Assembly: GCF_946481145.1 (NCBI RefSeq)
Contig: NZ_CAMLMJ010000035.1
Coordinates: 1 to 26,547 of the forward strand
Origin: an uncultured Sediminibacterium sp.
GTDB lineage: Bacteria > Bacteroidota > Bacteroidia > Chitinophagales > Chitinophagaceae
DNA: 26,547 bases
Reading direction: 5' to 3'
A program made the translations under genes and the position numbers. This document shows positions 1 through 7,477 of the stretch, piece after piece. Within the stretch, counting starts at the first letter, position 1; every line of letters starts with the position of its first letter. The notes beneath the pieces were generated by a model. It was given only the letters and a program-made list of their open reading frames with translations. It was not told the origin of the DNA and did not search any database.

Positions 1-120
1 GCGGCTTTTTTTTGCCCAGCCTTCAAAAAATAGTTTGGAATTAAACGATATAACTCCGTTCATGGTTCTGTTCCCTGATATCTCTTACCCTATTTCAAAT
101 CGCTCATTGCTACAACCAGT

Positions 121-166
121 AGAGAGCACATCCCCTGCACAGCCTTAAACAGGGGATGCGCTCCCT
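121..166. repeat. Long hairpin upstream of the RadC-like gene
   Basis: Arms 121-137 and 150-166 can pair over 17 positions with two A/C mismatches around a 12-nt loop; the core is ATCCCCTG/CAGGGGAT. No T-run follows, so it is not a standard intrinsic terminator on the + strand. It sits 25 bp before the first gene and may be a leader structure or the end of an upstream transcript. Function is inferred only. The rest of 1-190 shows no gene; the T-run at 6-13 could be the tail of a terminator that begins before the window. Confidence 0.6.
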
Positions 167-190
167 ACTTATTAACAAAAAAAATATTGT

Positions 191-655
191 ATGCAACCCT
201 CAGAAAATAATTGGAACATGGTAAGTGAAATCGAATTGGTTTACAGATCAAAAATTAAAGCAACACAAAGACCTTTATTAAGATCCTCAAATGATGTTTT
301 TGAATTTTTATTGCAACATTGGAACCATGACAAGATTGAATTGATAGAAAATGCAAAAGCGATTTTCTTAAATACCGCCTGTAATGTTCTCGGACTTCTC
401 GACATTTCAATGGGCGGAACTACCAGCACTATTGTAGACCCCAAGATTGTTTTTCTACCAGCTATTAAACTTAATGCCAATCGCATTATACTTGCCCATA
501 ATCACCCATCCGGCAGGGTAAATCCTAGCGCAAATGACCTTTTGTTTACAGAAAATATATGTAAGGCAGGAATGTTGCTTGAGATTAAAATTATGGATCA
601 CATGATCATCTCCAAAGACACTTATTACTCTTTTGCAGACGAGGGTAAAATCTGA
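191..655 (+). CDS. radC-like: RadC-like JAB/MPN-domain protein (JAMM metalloprotease fold)
   Basis: The 154-aa product matches the C-terminal MPN domain of the RadC family, without the N-terminal helix-hairpin-helix region of full-length RadC. The JAMM zinc motif is clear: H103-x-H105-P-S-G, then S113 and D116 (HNHPSGRVNPSAND). Short RadC forms like this are common on plasmids and integrative elements; their biochemical role is unsettled despite the old DNA-repair name. The JAMM fold is also that of deubiquitinase-like isopeptidases, which matters because a PRTRC ubiquitin-like cassette starts 2.4 kb downstream and its usual JAB protein (PRTRC-A) is not seen. ATG 191 is used; an alternative ATG is residue 10 (218). 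It leads the + strand operon that runs to 6818. Confidence 0.9.
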   Translation: MQPSENNWNMVSEIELVYRSKIKATQRPLLRSSNDVFEFLLQHWNHDKIELIENAKAIFLNTACNVLGLLDISMGGTTSTIVDPKIVFLPAIKLNANRIILAHNHPSGRVNPSANDLLFTENICKAGMLLEIKIMDHMIISKDTYYSFADEGKI

Positions 656-668
656 TCCTGTCGATTTC

Positions 669-707
669 TTATCAACCCCTCCATTGGTATTGAGAGGGGA
701 TTGATAA
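669..707. repeat. Hairpin between radC-like gene and ssb
   Basis: Arms 669-681 (TTATCAACCCCTC) and 694-707 (GAGGGGATTGATAA) pair over 13 bp with one bulged A (position 700) and a 12-nt loop, followed by an A-run. It could be an attenuator, an mRNA-processing/stability element, or a weak terminator. Its 3' arm contains the TTG at 701, which argues against that TTG being the ssb start. Confidence 0.7.
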
Positions 708-745
708 AAAATCTCCATTACATTTTTTTAATTAAAAAACATTTT

Positions 746-1123
746 ATGCAAATCACAGGAAGGATCACAGCCGATGCAAAAATCAACACAGTAAAAGGCG
801 ACAAAGAAGTCGTCAATTTCTCCATTGCTGTTAATGACCGCTACAAAGTAAAAGGAACAAACGAGGTAAAGGAGTTCGTCACATTCATCAATGTCGCCTG
901 GTGGATGAGTACCGGAATCCTTAAAATATTAAAAAAAGGCGCGATCGTGACAGTTACTGGTCGCTTATCGTGCAATGCTTACATCGACATGAATGGCAAT
1001 GCAAAGGCAAGTATCAATTTCAACGCGGATAAGATCGATCTGATCCATTCCAAAAAAGCGGAAGCAGTGATTGAAGCGGAGACTTCTTTGATTACTGAAC
1101 CGGTTGCAGACCTGCCATTTTAA
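746..1123 (+). CDS. ssb: Single-stranded DNA-binding protein
   Basis: Starting from ATG 746 the product is 125 aa beginning MQITGRIT and has the OB-fold pattern of bacterial SSB: an N-terminal strand (GRITADAKINTV), FSIAVND, a tryptophan-containing VAWW segment and GAIVTVTGRL. An acidic tail ends in DLPF, equivalent to the DDIPF tip that docks repair and replication partners. It binds ssDNA, presumably during element replication or transfer. The frame is open back to TTG 701, but the extra 15 residues do not fit the family and the TTG lies in a hairpin arm, so ATG 746 is preferred. The protein is shorter than typical chromosomal SSB, which is normal for element-borne copies. It lies between the RadC-like and DUF932 genes in one operon. 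Confidence 0.92.
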   Translation: MQITGRITADAKINTVKGDKEVVNFSIAVNDRYKVKGTNEVKEFVTFINVAWWMSTGILKILKKGAIVTVTGRLSCNAYIDMNGNAKASINFNADKIDLIHSKKAEAVIEAETSLITEPVADLPF

Positions 1124-1144
1124 TCACCCAAAAACACTTCGCAA

Positions 1145-2203
1145 ATGTCACACGAAATCAATTTTAATGAAAACACTGGAAAGCACAGCTTCTTTTCAGT
1201 AAAGGAAACGCCCTGGCATGGATTAGGGCAGGTGATTGAAGATTATCCTACCAGTAAGGAAGCGCTTCAGTTTGCAGGGCTTGACTATAAAGTAGAAAAA
1301 AGAGCCCTCTTCACTTACGATAACGAAAACCAGGAGGCAGATGAAGAAACCGGCATTAAGATTCCCGAACTGGAAGTGCCTGATCACCACGCTACCATAC
1401 GTATAGATACCGAAGAGGTGCTCGGTGTGGTTGGAAAGGATTACGAGGTAGTACAGAATGTTGATGCCTTCTCATTCTTCGATTCGATCATCGGTGGGGA
1501 TGGTATTCTTTACGAAACCGCAGGCGCATTGGGAAAAGGCGAAAGGATATTTATCACGGCCAAGTTGCCAGGTTACATCAAAGTGGGTAATGATGATTGT
1601 ATTGAAAAATACATCTTCCTGACCACATCACACGATGGCTATGGAAGCATCATGGCAGCATTTACACCTGTCAGGATCGTTTGTAACAATACCCTTAATG
1701 CTGCCTTGTCAAATCAAATCAATTCAGTAAAGATCAGGCACACCGCCAATGCAAAAGACAGGCTGGAACAGGCACACAGGTTGATGGGCATTACAGGTAA
1801 TATTTCTGAAAAAATGCAGGAGGTATTTAACCAGTGGGCGAAGATCACCGTGTCTGATGCAGAAATGAAACAGTTGATTCAGTTTGCCCTTGTGCCAAAC
1901 CGTGAAGCGCTTATGGCGCTCCAACAGGGAAGAACGGACGAATGTTCAACTTACTATCAGAATATGTGTGATGCAGCCTTCCAGTATGCCATGGAAAGTG
2001 ATGCGCAGCAGATGGATACTACCCGTGGAACGCTGTTTGGTCTGTACAATGCCATTACCGGCTATTTTCAGAACGTTCGCAAATACAAGGATAACACCGC
2101 TAAGATGAAATCATTGCTTTATGGCGGACTTGCCCAGCAGCGCGGACAAACAACATTTAACCTCTGTACGAGTTTTGCAGCAGGTAAACAGGAGATCAGC
2201 TAA
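1145..2203 (+). CDS. DUF932 / TIGR03299-type plasmid-phage protein
   Basis: This 352-aa protein matches the DUF932 (TIGR03299) family, found mainly on plasmids, phages and integrative elements, with no established biochemical function. Recognisable features are the N-terminal FSVKETPWHGLGQVI segment, the DHHATIRIDTEEVLGVVGKD region, the TPVRIVCNNTLNAAL segment, and the C-terminal LYNAITGYFQNVRKYK. No enzyme motif is visible. It starts 22 bp after ssb and belongs to the same transcription unit. A role in element replication or maintenance is inferred only from company (SSB, DUF3560, PRTRC). Confidence 0.9.
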   Translation: MSHEINFNENTGKHSFFSVKETPWHGLGQVIEDYPTSKEALQFAGLDYKVEKRALFTYDNENQEADEETGIKIPELEVPDHHATIRIDTEEVLGVVGKDYEVVQNVDAFSFFDSIIGGDGILYETAGALGKGERIFITAKLPGYIKVGNDDCIEKYIFLTTSHDGYGSIMAAFTPVRIVCNNTLNAALSNQINSVKIRHTANAKDRLEQAHRLMGITGNISEKMQEVFNQWAKITVSDAEMKQLIQFALVPNREALMALQQGRTDECSTYYQNMCDAAFQYAMESDAQQMDTTRGTLFGLYNAITGYFQNVRKYKDNTAKMKSLLYGGLAQQRGQTTFNLCTSFAAGKQEIS

Positions 2204-2273
2204 GAAACAAAGGGCTGCTTTTAAGAAGGCTACCCTTTTCACTAAAATTATCTAAAAAATAAAGTCATTTAAT

Positions 2274-3035
2274 ATGAAACATAATTTCCACGAAAGAAAG
2301 GCAAACAGGATTGACCATGCAAAGAAGCAGGCGAAGAAAAATGAAGAGCTTTCTGATTCTTTATTTGAAAAGGCCAGTAAGATGGCTTCTATAGTCCCCA
2401 TGGGTCAGCCGATACTTGTCGGACACCACAGCGAAAAATCAGACCGGAATTACCGAAACAATATCCACAACACATTTGGCAAAGCATTTGAAGCAGAGGA
2501 CAAGGCAAAATATTACCACGATAAAGCAGAAACCATAGAGTCGAATGATGCAATTTCATCTGATGATCCTGAAGCACTGGCCAAGTTGAAGGATAAGCTC
2601 GCTTCACTTCAAAAGAGCCAGGACTTTATGAAAGCAGCCAATCAGTGCCTGCGAAAAAAAGATAAAGAAGGGTTTCTCAAACTCGAAATGGCCACAGAAG
2701 GAATGTGGGGAGAATTAAACTGCCCCAACAACTTCGGATTTCCACATTACAAGTTTTCCAACAATTCTGCGGAGATCAGGAGGATTAAAGATCGCATAGT
2801 ACAACTTCAAAAGATACAGGCGCTTGAAACAAAAGAAATACGCATTGGCGACTCTACAATCGTCATTAATGTTGAAGCCAACCGTGTGCAGATTTTATTC
2901 AATTCTATTCCACCGGAGGAAATGCGAAAAAAACTGAAATTAAATGGGTTCAGATGGTCTCCAACCCAGGGTGTATGGCAGCGGCATATTACCAATTATG
3001 CCATCTATATCGCAAAACAATTACTCACCGTTTAA
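2274..3035 (+). CDS. DUF3560-like protein
   Basis: The 253-aa product has a lysine/glutamate-rich N-terminus (residues 1-35) followed by MGQPILVGHHSEKSDR (about 43-58), the hallmark of DUF3560-type proteins. A helical, probably coiled-coil stretch occupies about 90-130, and a C-terminal part contains LKLNGFRWSPTQGVWQRH, a pattern also seen in plasmid helicase-associated and primase-associated proteins. The family is repeatedly found near plasmid replication and PRTRC genes; molecular function is unknown. It is 70 bp downstream of the DUF932 gene and 9 bp upstream of PRTRC E, so co-transcription is likely. Confidence 0.82.
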   Translation: MKHNFHERKANRIDHAKKQAKKNEELSDSLFEKASKMASIVPMGQPILVGHHSEKSDRNYRNNIHNTFGKAFEAEDKAKYYHDKAETIESNDAISSDDPEALAKLKDKLASLQKSQDFMKAANQCLRKKDKEGFLKLEMATEGMWGELNCPNNFGFPHYKFSNNSAEIRRIKDRIVQLQKIQALETKEIRIGDSTIVINVEANRVQILFNSIPPEEMRKKLKLNGFRWSPTQGVWQRHITNYAIYIAKQLLTV

Positions 3036-3044
3036 TCAATTAAT

Positions 3045-3707
3045 ATGCAAACGAATTTCTTTTCCCGGATCAAGCTACTAAATGTAACCGGCAACCTACG
3101 AATGAATATCCAGCCACAGGAAAATGGTGAACTGATTGTATCGCTCTTATTGGACACGTCACATATCAAGGATAAATCAGCGAAACTGATTCCGCCACTT
3201 GTATTAAAGGGTAGTGATAGTGACCTTGACAACGGATTTTTCCAAGCAATTAGCCAACCGGTTCAGACTACCCAATCACTCCTGGTAAACATGCAGCAGC
3301 ATGTCGAAGCACTGGATAAAGCCAATAAAGAATCACGTATCGAAAAAGACAAACAGGATACGCAGAAAAAAGACAAGGATGGGAAACGGAAAAAGTTTGA
3401 CGAACAGATGAAAAAAGTGGATGACTTAGTGAAGTTGAAAAAGATCGGTGAGGCCATCGGGCAGTTACCAGACCTGAAGCAATTCCCTGAATTTGAAACG
3501 GAGATCAAGAAGAAAAGCCAGGAACTGCGGGGACAGCATTCATCACTTTCCTTGTTTGCTGATGAAACTGTAATCAAAGGCAGCGAAGAAGATACAACCG
3601 AGGAAAACGAAGGCAATACTGATGTAGATGATGATAACAACGAAGACAACGATGAGGAGATCCTCGAAGAGAACGATGACAATTATGAGGATGAATACAA
3701 CGCATAA
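3045..3707 (+). CDS. PRTRC system protein E
   Basis: The 220-aa protein has the PRTRC-E layout. The N-terminal globular part (MQTNFFSRIKLLNVTGNLRM, then SLLLDTSHIKDKSAKLIPPLVLKG) runs to about residue 75. A long charged helical/coiled-coil region rich in K and D/E follows (about 85-160), and the C-terminal tail (about 180-220) is strongly acidic with many D/E/N. The function of E is not established; it is conserved within PRTRC cassettes on plasmids and integrative elements. The extreme acidity suggests binding to a basic or DNA-binding partner, which is inference. It lies 26 bp upstream of the ubiquitin-like PRTRC C gene. Confidence 0.88.
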   Translation: MQTNFFSRIKLLNVTGNLRMNIQPQENGELIVSLLLDTSHIKDKSAKLIPPLVLKGSDSDLDNGFFQAISQPVQTTQSLLVNMQQHVEALDKANKESRIEKDKQDTQKKDKDGKRKKFDEQMKKVDDLVKLKKIGEAIGQLPDLKQFPEFETEIKKKSQELRGQHSSLSLFADETVIKGSEEDTTEENEGNTDVDDDNNEDNDEEILEENDDNYEDEYNA

Positions 3708-3733
3708 TTTATATACCGCTAAAACTATTATCC

Positions 3734-3952
3734 ATGTTAATCAGTAATACTTTACCTCGTGTTTTTCTTTACGACCAGCAGGGTTCTAAACTGGTTCTTT
3801 CAGATCCTTCGATAACCATGCAACCAGAAGCGGTGCTGAATATGTACGCACAGACTTACCCTGAATTAACCACCGCCAAGATCGAAGGACCGGAAATCAA
3901 AAATGACAGGGTGGAATACATCTTCCAGGCAATGCTTGGCACAAAAGGATAA
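3734..3952 (+). CDS. PRTRC system protein C (prokaryotic ubiquitin-like)
   Basis: This 72-aa protein is the PRTRC-C/Prok_Ub family member. The ubiquitin-like (beta-grasp) pattern is visible as LPRVFLYD, then SKLVLSDPSITMQPEAVLNMYAQTYPEL in two parts, and DRVEYIFQAMLGTKG. The protein ends in Gly (GTKG), so it would not need C-terminal processing for activation by an E1-like enzyme. Published comparative analyses of bacterial ubiquitin-like systems place PRTRC-C as the Ubl, PRTRC-B as the E2 and PRTRC-ThiF as the E1; conjugation has to my knowledge not been shown. The stop codon is followed 2 bp later by the ATG of a small ORF, suggesting coupled translation. Confidence 0.88.
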   Translation: MLISNTLPRVFLYDQQGSKLVLSDPSITMQPEAVLNMYAQTYPELTTAKIEGPEIKNDRVEYIFQAMLGTKG

Positions 3953-3954
3953 CC

Positions 3955-4131
3955 ATGAATAAAAGATGTAAAATAAGATTTGTAAAACCCGTTAAAAATC
4001 ATTCGTTATGCCAGCAGTTAGCACAGATCGGGCAGTTCGCAGAAAGGTTAAACAAATTGCCGGACTCAGACGCAGTAAAAAAAGCAAAATTGCGTGCGGT
4101 ACCTGTGGACCAGTTGCCCCTGATTTTTTAA
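3955..4131 (+). CDS. Small overlapping ORF between PRTRC C and F (uncertain)
   Basis: An ATG-initiated 58-codon ORF begins 2 bp after the PRTRC C stop and runs in a different frame through the first 124 nt of the ORF called PRTRC F, ending at TAA 4129-4131. Its product (MNKRCKIRFVKPVKNH..., ...VPVDQLPLIF) has ordinary soluble-protein composition, whereas the F frame over the same bases is unusually basic and Cys-rich, so one of the two is likely not the true coding frame here. A T6 run at 4124-4129 lies right at its end, where slipping back one base joins it to the F frame. It may be a genuine small gene, the displaced N-terminus of F, or a shadow. Confidence 0.4.
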   Translation: MNKRCKIRFVKPVKNHSLCQQLAQIGQFAERLNKLPDSDAVKKAKLRAVPVDQLPLIF

Positions 4132-5114
4132 GGCAGCAGTTCTTACCGATAACATTCAATAAGACCTCCAACGCTCAGAATTGGGAAAAGATTGAAAAGA
4201 TGTTTTTTGCTTCCGTAAAACATTTATGCACCTTGCATAAAATTAATTTTATAAACGACCCTGATCTTTCTTTCCCAATGAACATTGCGGTTGCTTACCG
4301 CTTCTTAAAAAAAGAACTGGGAACCATTGATTCTTCGCTATACCTGTTGATCACGGAGAACAGGAATAAGACTACACTTGCCACCATTAAGTCACTGCAC
4401 AAAGATTACGACCTGTTTTATGTGCCGTTAAACGCACTGGATGAATTGCACCGTGATAAGAACAAAGGCTGCTTTGATCTTGTGCTTTCAGTATTTGGTT
4501 ATCTCAACCAACATGTCCGGTTGCCTTTGCTATGTGAAAACGATTACCTGAGTGGATGCTATGAGGCAATAACGGAGTGGGCAACCAATGCAGACAATGA
4601 ACTGGAAGAAGCAGAGTACAACCGCTATCGTACCGATTTAAAAGCTATGCATAAAAAGATCAGCATTCTTGAAAAAGCGGTGCTTAATTCTTCCCATTTG
4701 GCTGCATTTAAAAAAAGGCTGAATGCATTTAAACCCTTTGGCAATACTGAAAGAAGATTAAAGGTGGTTGCTCGGAAATTTTATTCGCTTTACCAAGAGT
4801 TCCCAAACAGAAGTTTTCACAAAAATATTCATTGTGAACACCTGGAAGAAGAGGAAGGTGAACGAGGATATCCTGATCATTATTTTAGCTTTTTCTGGGA
4901 CGACCATTGCTGGATCCACGACCACCTGGTGGAATACGTGAATTGCGACTTGCAGGAACGCTTAGAATTTGAAGTACCGGTATCAGTTCAATATTTTGAC
5001 AGGAAGCAAACTTCGGTTACGCACGCATTTCCATTTGAGAACAAATTACTCACCCTGATGGACGAACTCTGCGCCGTCTTATATCGTTTTAATTATGAAA
5101 AACATCACGACTGA
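4008..5114 (+). CDS. PRTRC system protein F
   Basis: The 368-aa product fits PRTRC-F by length, order (between C and B) and content; the family has no known activity. Residues 41-190 are a mixed, mostly helical region. A charged helical segment at about 196-228 looks like coiled coil, and the C-terminal half contains an acidic His-rich patch (HCEHLEEEEGERGYPDHYF) followed by FFWDDHCWIHDHLVEYV. Start choice is uncertain. ATG 4008 gives a basic N-terminus of about 35 residues that overlaps the small ORF 3955-4131, and the next in-frame ATG is residue 65 (4200), but the protein-like sequence begins before that at about residue 40. An N-terminal frameshift is possible. It overlaps PRTRC B by 20 bp. 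Confidence 0.8.
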   Translation: MPAVSTDRAVRRKVKQIAGLRRSKKSKIACGTCGPVAPDFLRQQFLPITFNKTSNAQNWEKIEKMFFASVKHLCTLHKINFINDPDLSFPMNIAVAYRFLKKELGTIDSSLYLLITENRNKTTLATIKSLHKDYDLFYVPLNALDELHRDKNKGCFDLVLSVFGYLNQHVRLPLLCENDYLSGCYEAITEWATNADNELEEAEYNRYRTDLKAMHKKISILEKAVLNSSHLAAFKKRLNAFKPFGNTERRLKVVARKFYSLYQEFPNRSFHKNIHCEHLEEEEGERGYPDHYFSFFWDDHCWIHDHLVEYVNCDLQERLEFEVPVSVQYFDRKQTSVTHAFPFENKLLTLMDELCAVLYRFNYEKHHD

Positions 5115-5811
5115 TTTTACAAACATGCACCATCCTTACAAGGGACTGGTAGTTTACCGATCGGTAGAAGAAGCACCGGATTATTATGTGGAAGCCTATG
5201 ACTTCAACGATGCTGGAAAGATGGTCAACCCACATCCACTGTCCTTGCAGGAAAGCCGGCAACTGGCGGCCACCTTACAGACTTCGTCAGAATTATCGGA
5301 TAGTTACCTGCAATGCCGTGAGTTAATGCCTGCTAAACTCTTGTACACGCGTCAGGGTACCAACGGATTTGCAATCTGGTACACGCCTGCCATAACGCAT
5401 TTTTTAGCATTTACACCGGACTTAAAAATACCGGATGGCGAATACCCGGTACCACCGATGCTATGGAAAGCATCCCGCACCGGTGTAACTGTGTTTGCGC
5501 TTACGAAAAATGAAACGCCGACCTTAAAAACTACGCTTTTTAAGGCTCCATTTTTCAATGTACATGACGATGGTAATGTCTGTATGGGAACGGTGGATAT
5601 CGATATTGACCCACATACCCACTTGGAAGCATTTATGAGCAAATGGGAAGAGTATTTTTTCAATTCCAGGTTCTCCCATGTCCTGGGTGGTAAAAGCCCG
5701 GTAAAAGGCAACATCATTCAGCTCTGGCAATCCCTGAAAGATTCGCGCAGAAAATTTCCTGTTAGTTGTCTTCTAAAACATTCACTCACCCTTAAAAAAC
5801 TGATCGCATGA
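5095..5811 (+). CDS. PRTRC system protein B (E2-like fold)
   Basis: The 238-aa product is PRTRC-B, assigned in comparative studies to prokaryotic E2 family D, that is, a ubiquitin-conjugating-enzyme-like fold. The diagnostic stretch is APFFNVHDDGNVCMGTVDID (about 151-170), whose C163 is the best candidate for the thioester cysteine. Upstream are GFAIWYTPAITHFLAF and a proline-rich VPPMLWKA. An E2-like partner for the E1-like gene immediately downstream (overlap of 4 bp) and the Ubl upstream makes a complete E1-E2-Ubl set. The start at 5095 overlaps the end of F by 20 bp; an alternative ATG is residue 11 (5125). Conjugating activity is inferred from family assignments. Confidence 0.87.
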   Translation: MKNITTDFTNMHHPYKGLVVYRSVEEAPDYYVEAYDFNDAGKMVNPHPLSLQESRQLAATLQTSSELSDSYLQCRELMPAKLLYTRQGTNGFAIWYTPAITHFLAFTPDLKIPDGEYPVPPMLWKASRTGVTVFALTKNETPTLKTTLFKAPFFNVHDDGNVCMGTVDIDIDPHTHLEAFMSKWEEYFFNSRFSHVLGGKSPVKGNIIQLWQSLKDSRRKFPVSCLLKHSLTLKKLIA

Positions 5812-6617
5812 TTGCCCAAAAAACTGTCGTGCATTTTACGGACAACTACCTGCTGAACCCCACTAATCCAGTAACGGTAAATCTTATTGGCGCGGGTGGA
5901 ACCGGAAGCCAGGTATTGACCGCACTGGCGCGGATGAGTCATTCACTGATCGCACTTGGTCACCCCGGTTTATACGTGCGGTTATTCGATGATGATGTGA
6001 TAACAAAAGCCAACCTCGGTAGGCAGCTATTTTCTAAGGCTGAATTGGGGATGCACAAGTCCGCAGCTTTGATTGCGAGGGTCAACCGGTTCTTTGGCAG
6101 TAACTGGAAAAGTGTAGCCTCCAAATATGATTGGCTACCCAATCTGAAAGAGGAATTGTTTGCCAACATCACCATTTCCTGTGTCGATACAGTGAAGGCA
6201 AGGTTTACAATTGCTACTGTATTATCTAAACTGGAAAGGCAGAACAACGGCCCATATAAGCTCATTTACTGGATGGATTTTGGCAATGCGCAACAGACAG
6301 GACAGGTTATTTTTTCTACTGTATATCCGGTAAAGCAACCCGCTTCACAGATGTACGAAACAGTAAGCTCTTTGCCTTCTGTAACCAAACTTTTCCGCAA
6401 ACAATTGAACGACGTGCAAGAAGATGATCAGCCCAGTTGTTCGATGAGCGAAGCACTTGCCAAACAGGATCTGTTTATCAACACCTCTATAAGTGCTTTG
6501 GGTTCATCTCTTCTGTGGAATTTATTCAGGGAAGGAATGACATTTTACCGTGGCTTTTTCTTGAATTTAAAACAGTTCTCTTCTAATCCAATTCCCATCA
6601 CTACTTCCAAAACCTAA
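5808..6617 (+). CDS. PRTRC ThiF-family protein (E1-like adenylyltransferase)
   Basis: The 269-aa product is a ThiF/MoeB/E1-type enzyme. It has the Rossmann nucleotide motif VNLIGAGGTGSQ (GxGGxGS, 28-34), the acidic pair/triad at D61-D63, and the ATP-contacting N69-L-G-R72-Q73 motif. VDTVKAR (126-132) matches the conserved VDxxxAR segment of E1 enzymes, and QPSCSMSE holds C211, a candidate catalytic cysteine. No paired CxxC zinc ligands are seen. Expected role: adenylation of the C-terminal Gly of PRTRC C and transfer toward PRTRC B. It overlaps PRTRC B by 4 bp (ATGA), typical of coupled subunits, and is followed 3 bp later by a small gene. Confidence 0.92.
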   Translation: MIAQKTVVHFTDNYLLNPTNPVTVNLIGAGGTGSQVLTALARMSHSLIALGHPGLYVRLFDDDVITKANLGRQLFSKAELGMHKSAALIARVNRFFGSNWKSVASKYDWLPNLKEELFANITISCVDTVKARFTIATVLSKLERQNNGPYKLIYWMDFGNAQQTGQVIFSTVYPVKQPASQMYETVSSLPSVTKLFRKQLNDVQEDDQPSCSMSEALAKQDLFINTSISALGSSLLWNLFREGMTFYRGFFLNLKQFSSNPIPITTSKT

Positions 6618-6620
6618 GCC

Positions 6621-6818
6621 ATGCAAAACCTATTATTCATGACCATGGAAGTCGATCCGAATGACCCGCCACAAGATGGACCATTTTATGTCATAGAACG
6701 GTTCCACGAACCGCAATTTGTTGTGGATGAAAAGGGTAATATAAAGTCCTTTGTTACTTACCCTGAAGCACTCGCAGAAGCAAGAGATTGCCAGAATGGC
6801 TATGTGATTGCTTTTTAG
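6621..6818 (+). CDS. Small hypothetical protein at the end of the PRTRC operon
   Basis: A 65-aa ORF starting 3 bp after the ThiF stop codon, on the same strand. The protein is acidic and compact (GPFYVIERFHEPQFVVDEKG, then a helix-like TYPEALAEARDCQNGYVIAF). I do not recognise a family; the tight spacing, sensible composition and clear end-of-operon position support a real gene. In-frame alternative starts exist at residues 7 and 9. No signal peptide or membrane segment is visible. Confidence 0.65.
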   Translation: MQNLLFMTMEVDPNDPPQDGPFYVIERFHEPQFVVDEKGNIKSFVTYPEALAEARDCQNGYVIAF

Positions 6819-6859
6819 ATTCTATAAGTTGTATTTAGCTTCACAATCGCCGATCTTTA

Positions 6860-7045
6860 TTTACACTCACTTGCCTAAAATAAAGGCAAGCCGCGCAGGA
6901 TATTTCTACCCTTTCTACATTTACATTGTAATTCCGATAGAACCTGAAAAAAGGTCGCCGGGTGTTTCCGCATGGTAGCCGACTTATCGCCGGCTGCAAG
7001 ATGTACAAACGTAATACGTTTGGGATCATTTGACACTCACTCGGA
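6860..7045. other. Candidate origin of transfer (oriT) region
   Basis: The 263-bp non-coding stretch before the mobilization genes is packed with symmetric elements: CTTGCCT/AGGCAAG (6870-6876, 6884-6890, 7-nt loop); AGCCG/CGGCT (6977-6981, 6991-6995); and CAAACGT/ACGTTTG (7006-7012, 7016-7022, 3-nt loop). In addition, the 9-mer ACACTCACT is repeated directly at 6863-6871 and 7033-7041, flanking the hairpins. Inverted repeats directly upstream of an accessory gene and a relaxase gene are the usual oriT layout. The nic site cannot be assigned from sequence alone. Confidence 0.6.
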
Positions 7046-7081
7046 ACTCGTTCGTGTTGTGATTGACTGAAAACAAAAGTG

Positions 7082-7477
7082 ATGGACAAGGAAAAACGAA
7101 TGATTCGAAACAAGATCATTACACTTCGCATGAATGAGGATGAGTTTTCAACCCTGGTCAAAAACCGCCAAAAGACCACTGAGAAAACAAACAGTAATTA
7201 CTTACGCAAACTTGCCCTTCACAAAGCCGTAACCGTCAAAACCAGAAACACATCAATGGATGAGCTTTCCGCAGAATTGATCATACTGCGAAAAGAAATC
7301 AATCACATCGGCCATAATTTGAACCAGGCAGTCCATAAGCTACATACGCTGGATAAAATCCCTGAATTCCGTGTCTGGGTTACAGTTTATGAAAAGACAA
7401 GGCAGGATGTTTTATCAGTGACAGTAAAACTTTGTACTGAAATTCAAAAATGGTCAGACCAATGGTTGCAAGGATAA
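7082..7477 (+). CDS. mobC-like: MobC-like relaxosome accessory protein
   Basis: From ATG 7082 the 131-aa product begins MDKEKRMIRNK. The N-terminal third (about 8-50: RNKIITLRMNEDEFSTL...NYLRKLALHK) has a ribbon-helix-helix-like pattern. The segment KEINHIGHNLNQAVHKLH (71-88) matches the signature of plasmid mobilization MobC/MbpB-type proteins. Such proteins bind oriT and help the relaxase nick it. The open frame begins one codon earlier with a GTG (7079), but ATG 7082 is preferred. It overlaps the relaxase gene by 28 bp, implying coupled expression, and sits just downstream of the candidate oriT it would bind. Confidence 0.85.
   Translation: MDKEKRMIRNKIITLRMNEDEFSTLVKNRQKTTEKTNSNYLRKLALHKAVTVKTRNTSMDELSAELIILRKEINHIGHNLNQAVHKLHTLDKIPEFRVWVTVYEKTRQDVLSVTVKLCTEIQKWSDQWLQG

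Noticed and set aside
701..745. TTG start giving SSB an extra 15 residues
   Set aside because: The added residues are hydrophobic and unlike SSB N-termini, and the TTG lies in a hairpin arm; ATG 746 gives a standard SSB start.
3263..3682. 139-codon - strand ORF, Ser/Phe-rich
   Set aside because: It is the antisense shadow of the lysine- and acid-rich PRTRC E gene; the composition is explained by that.
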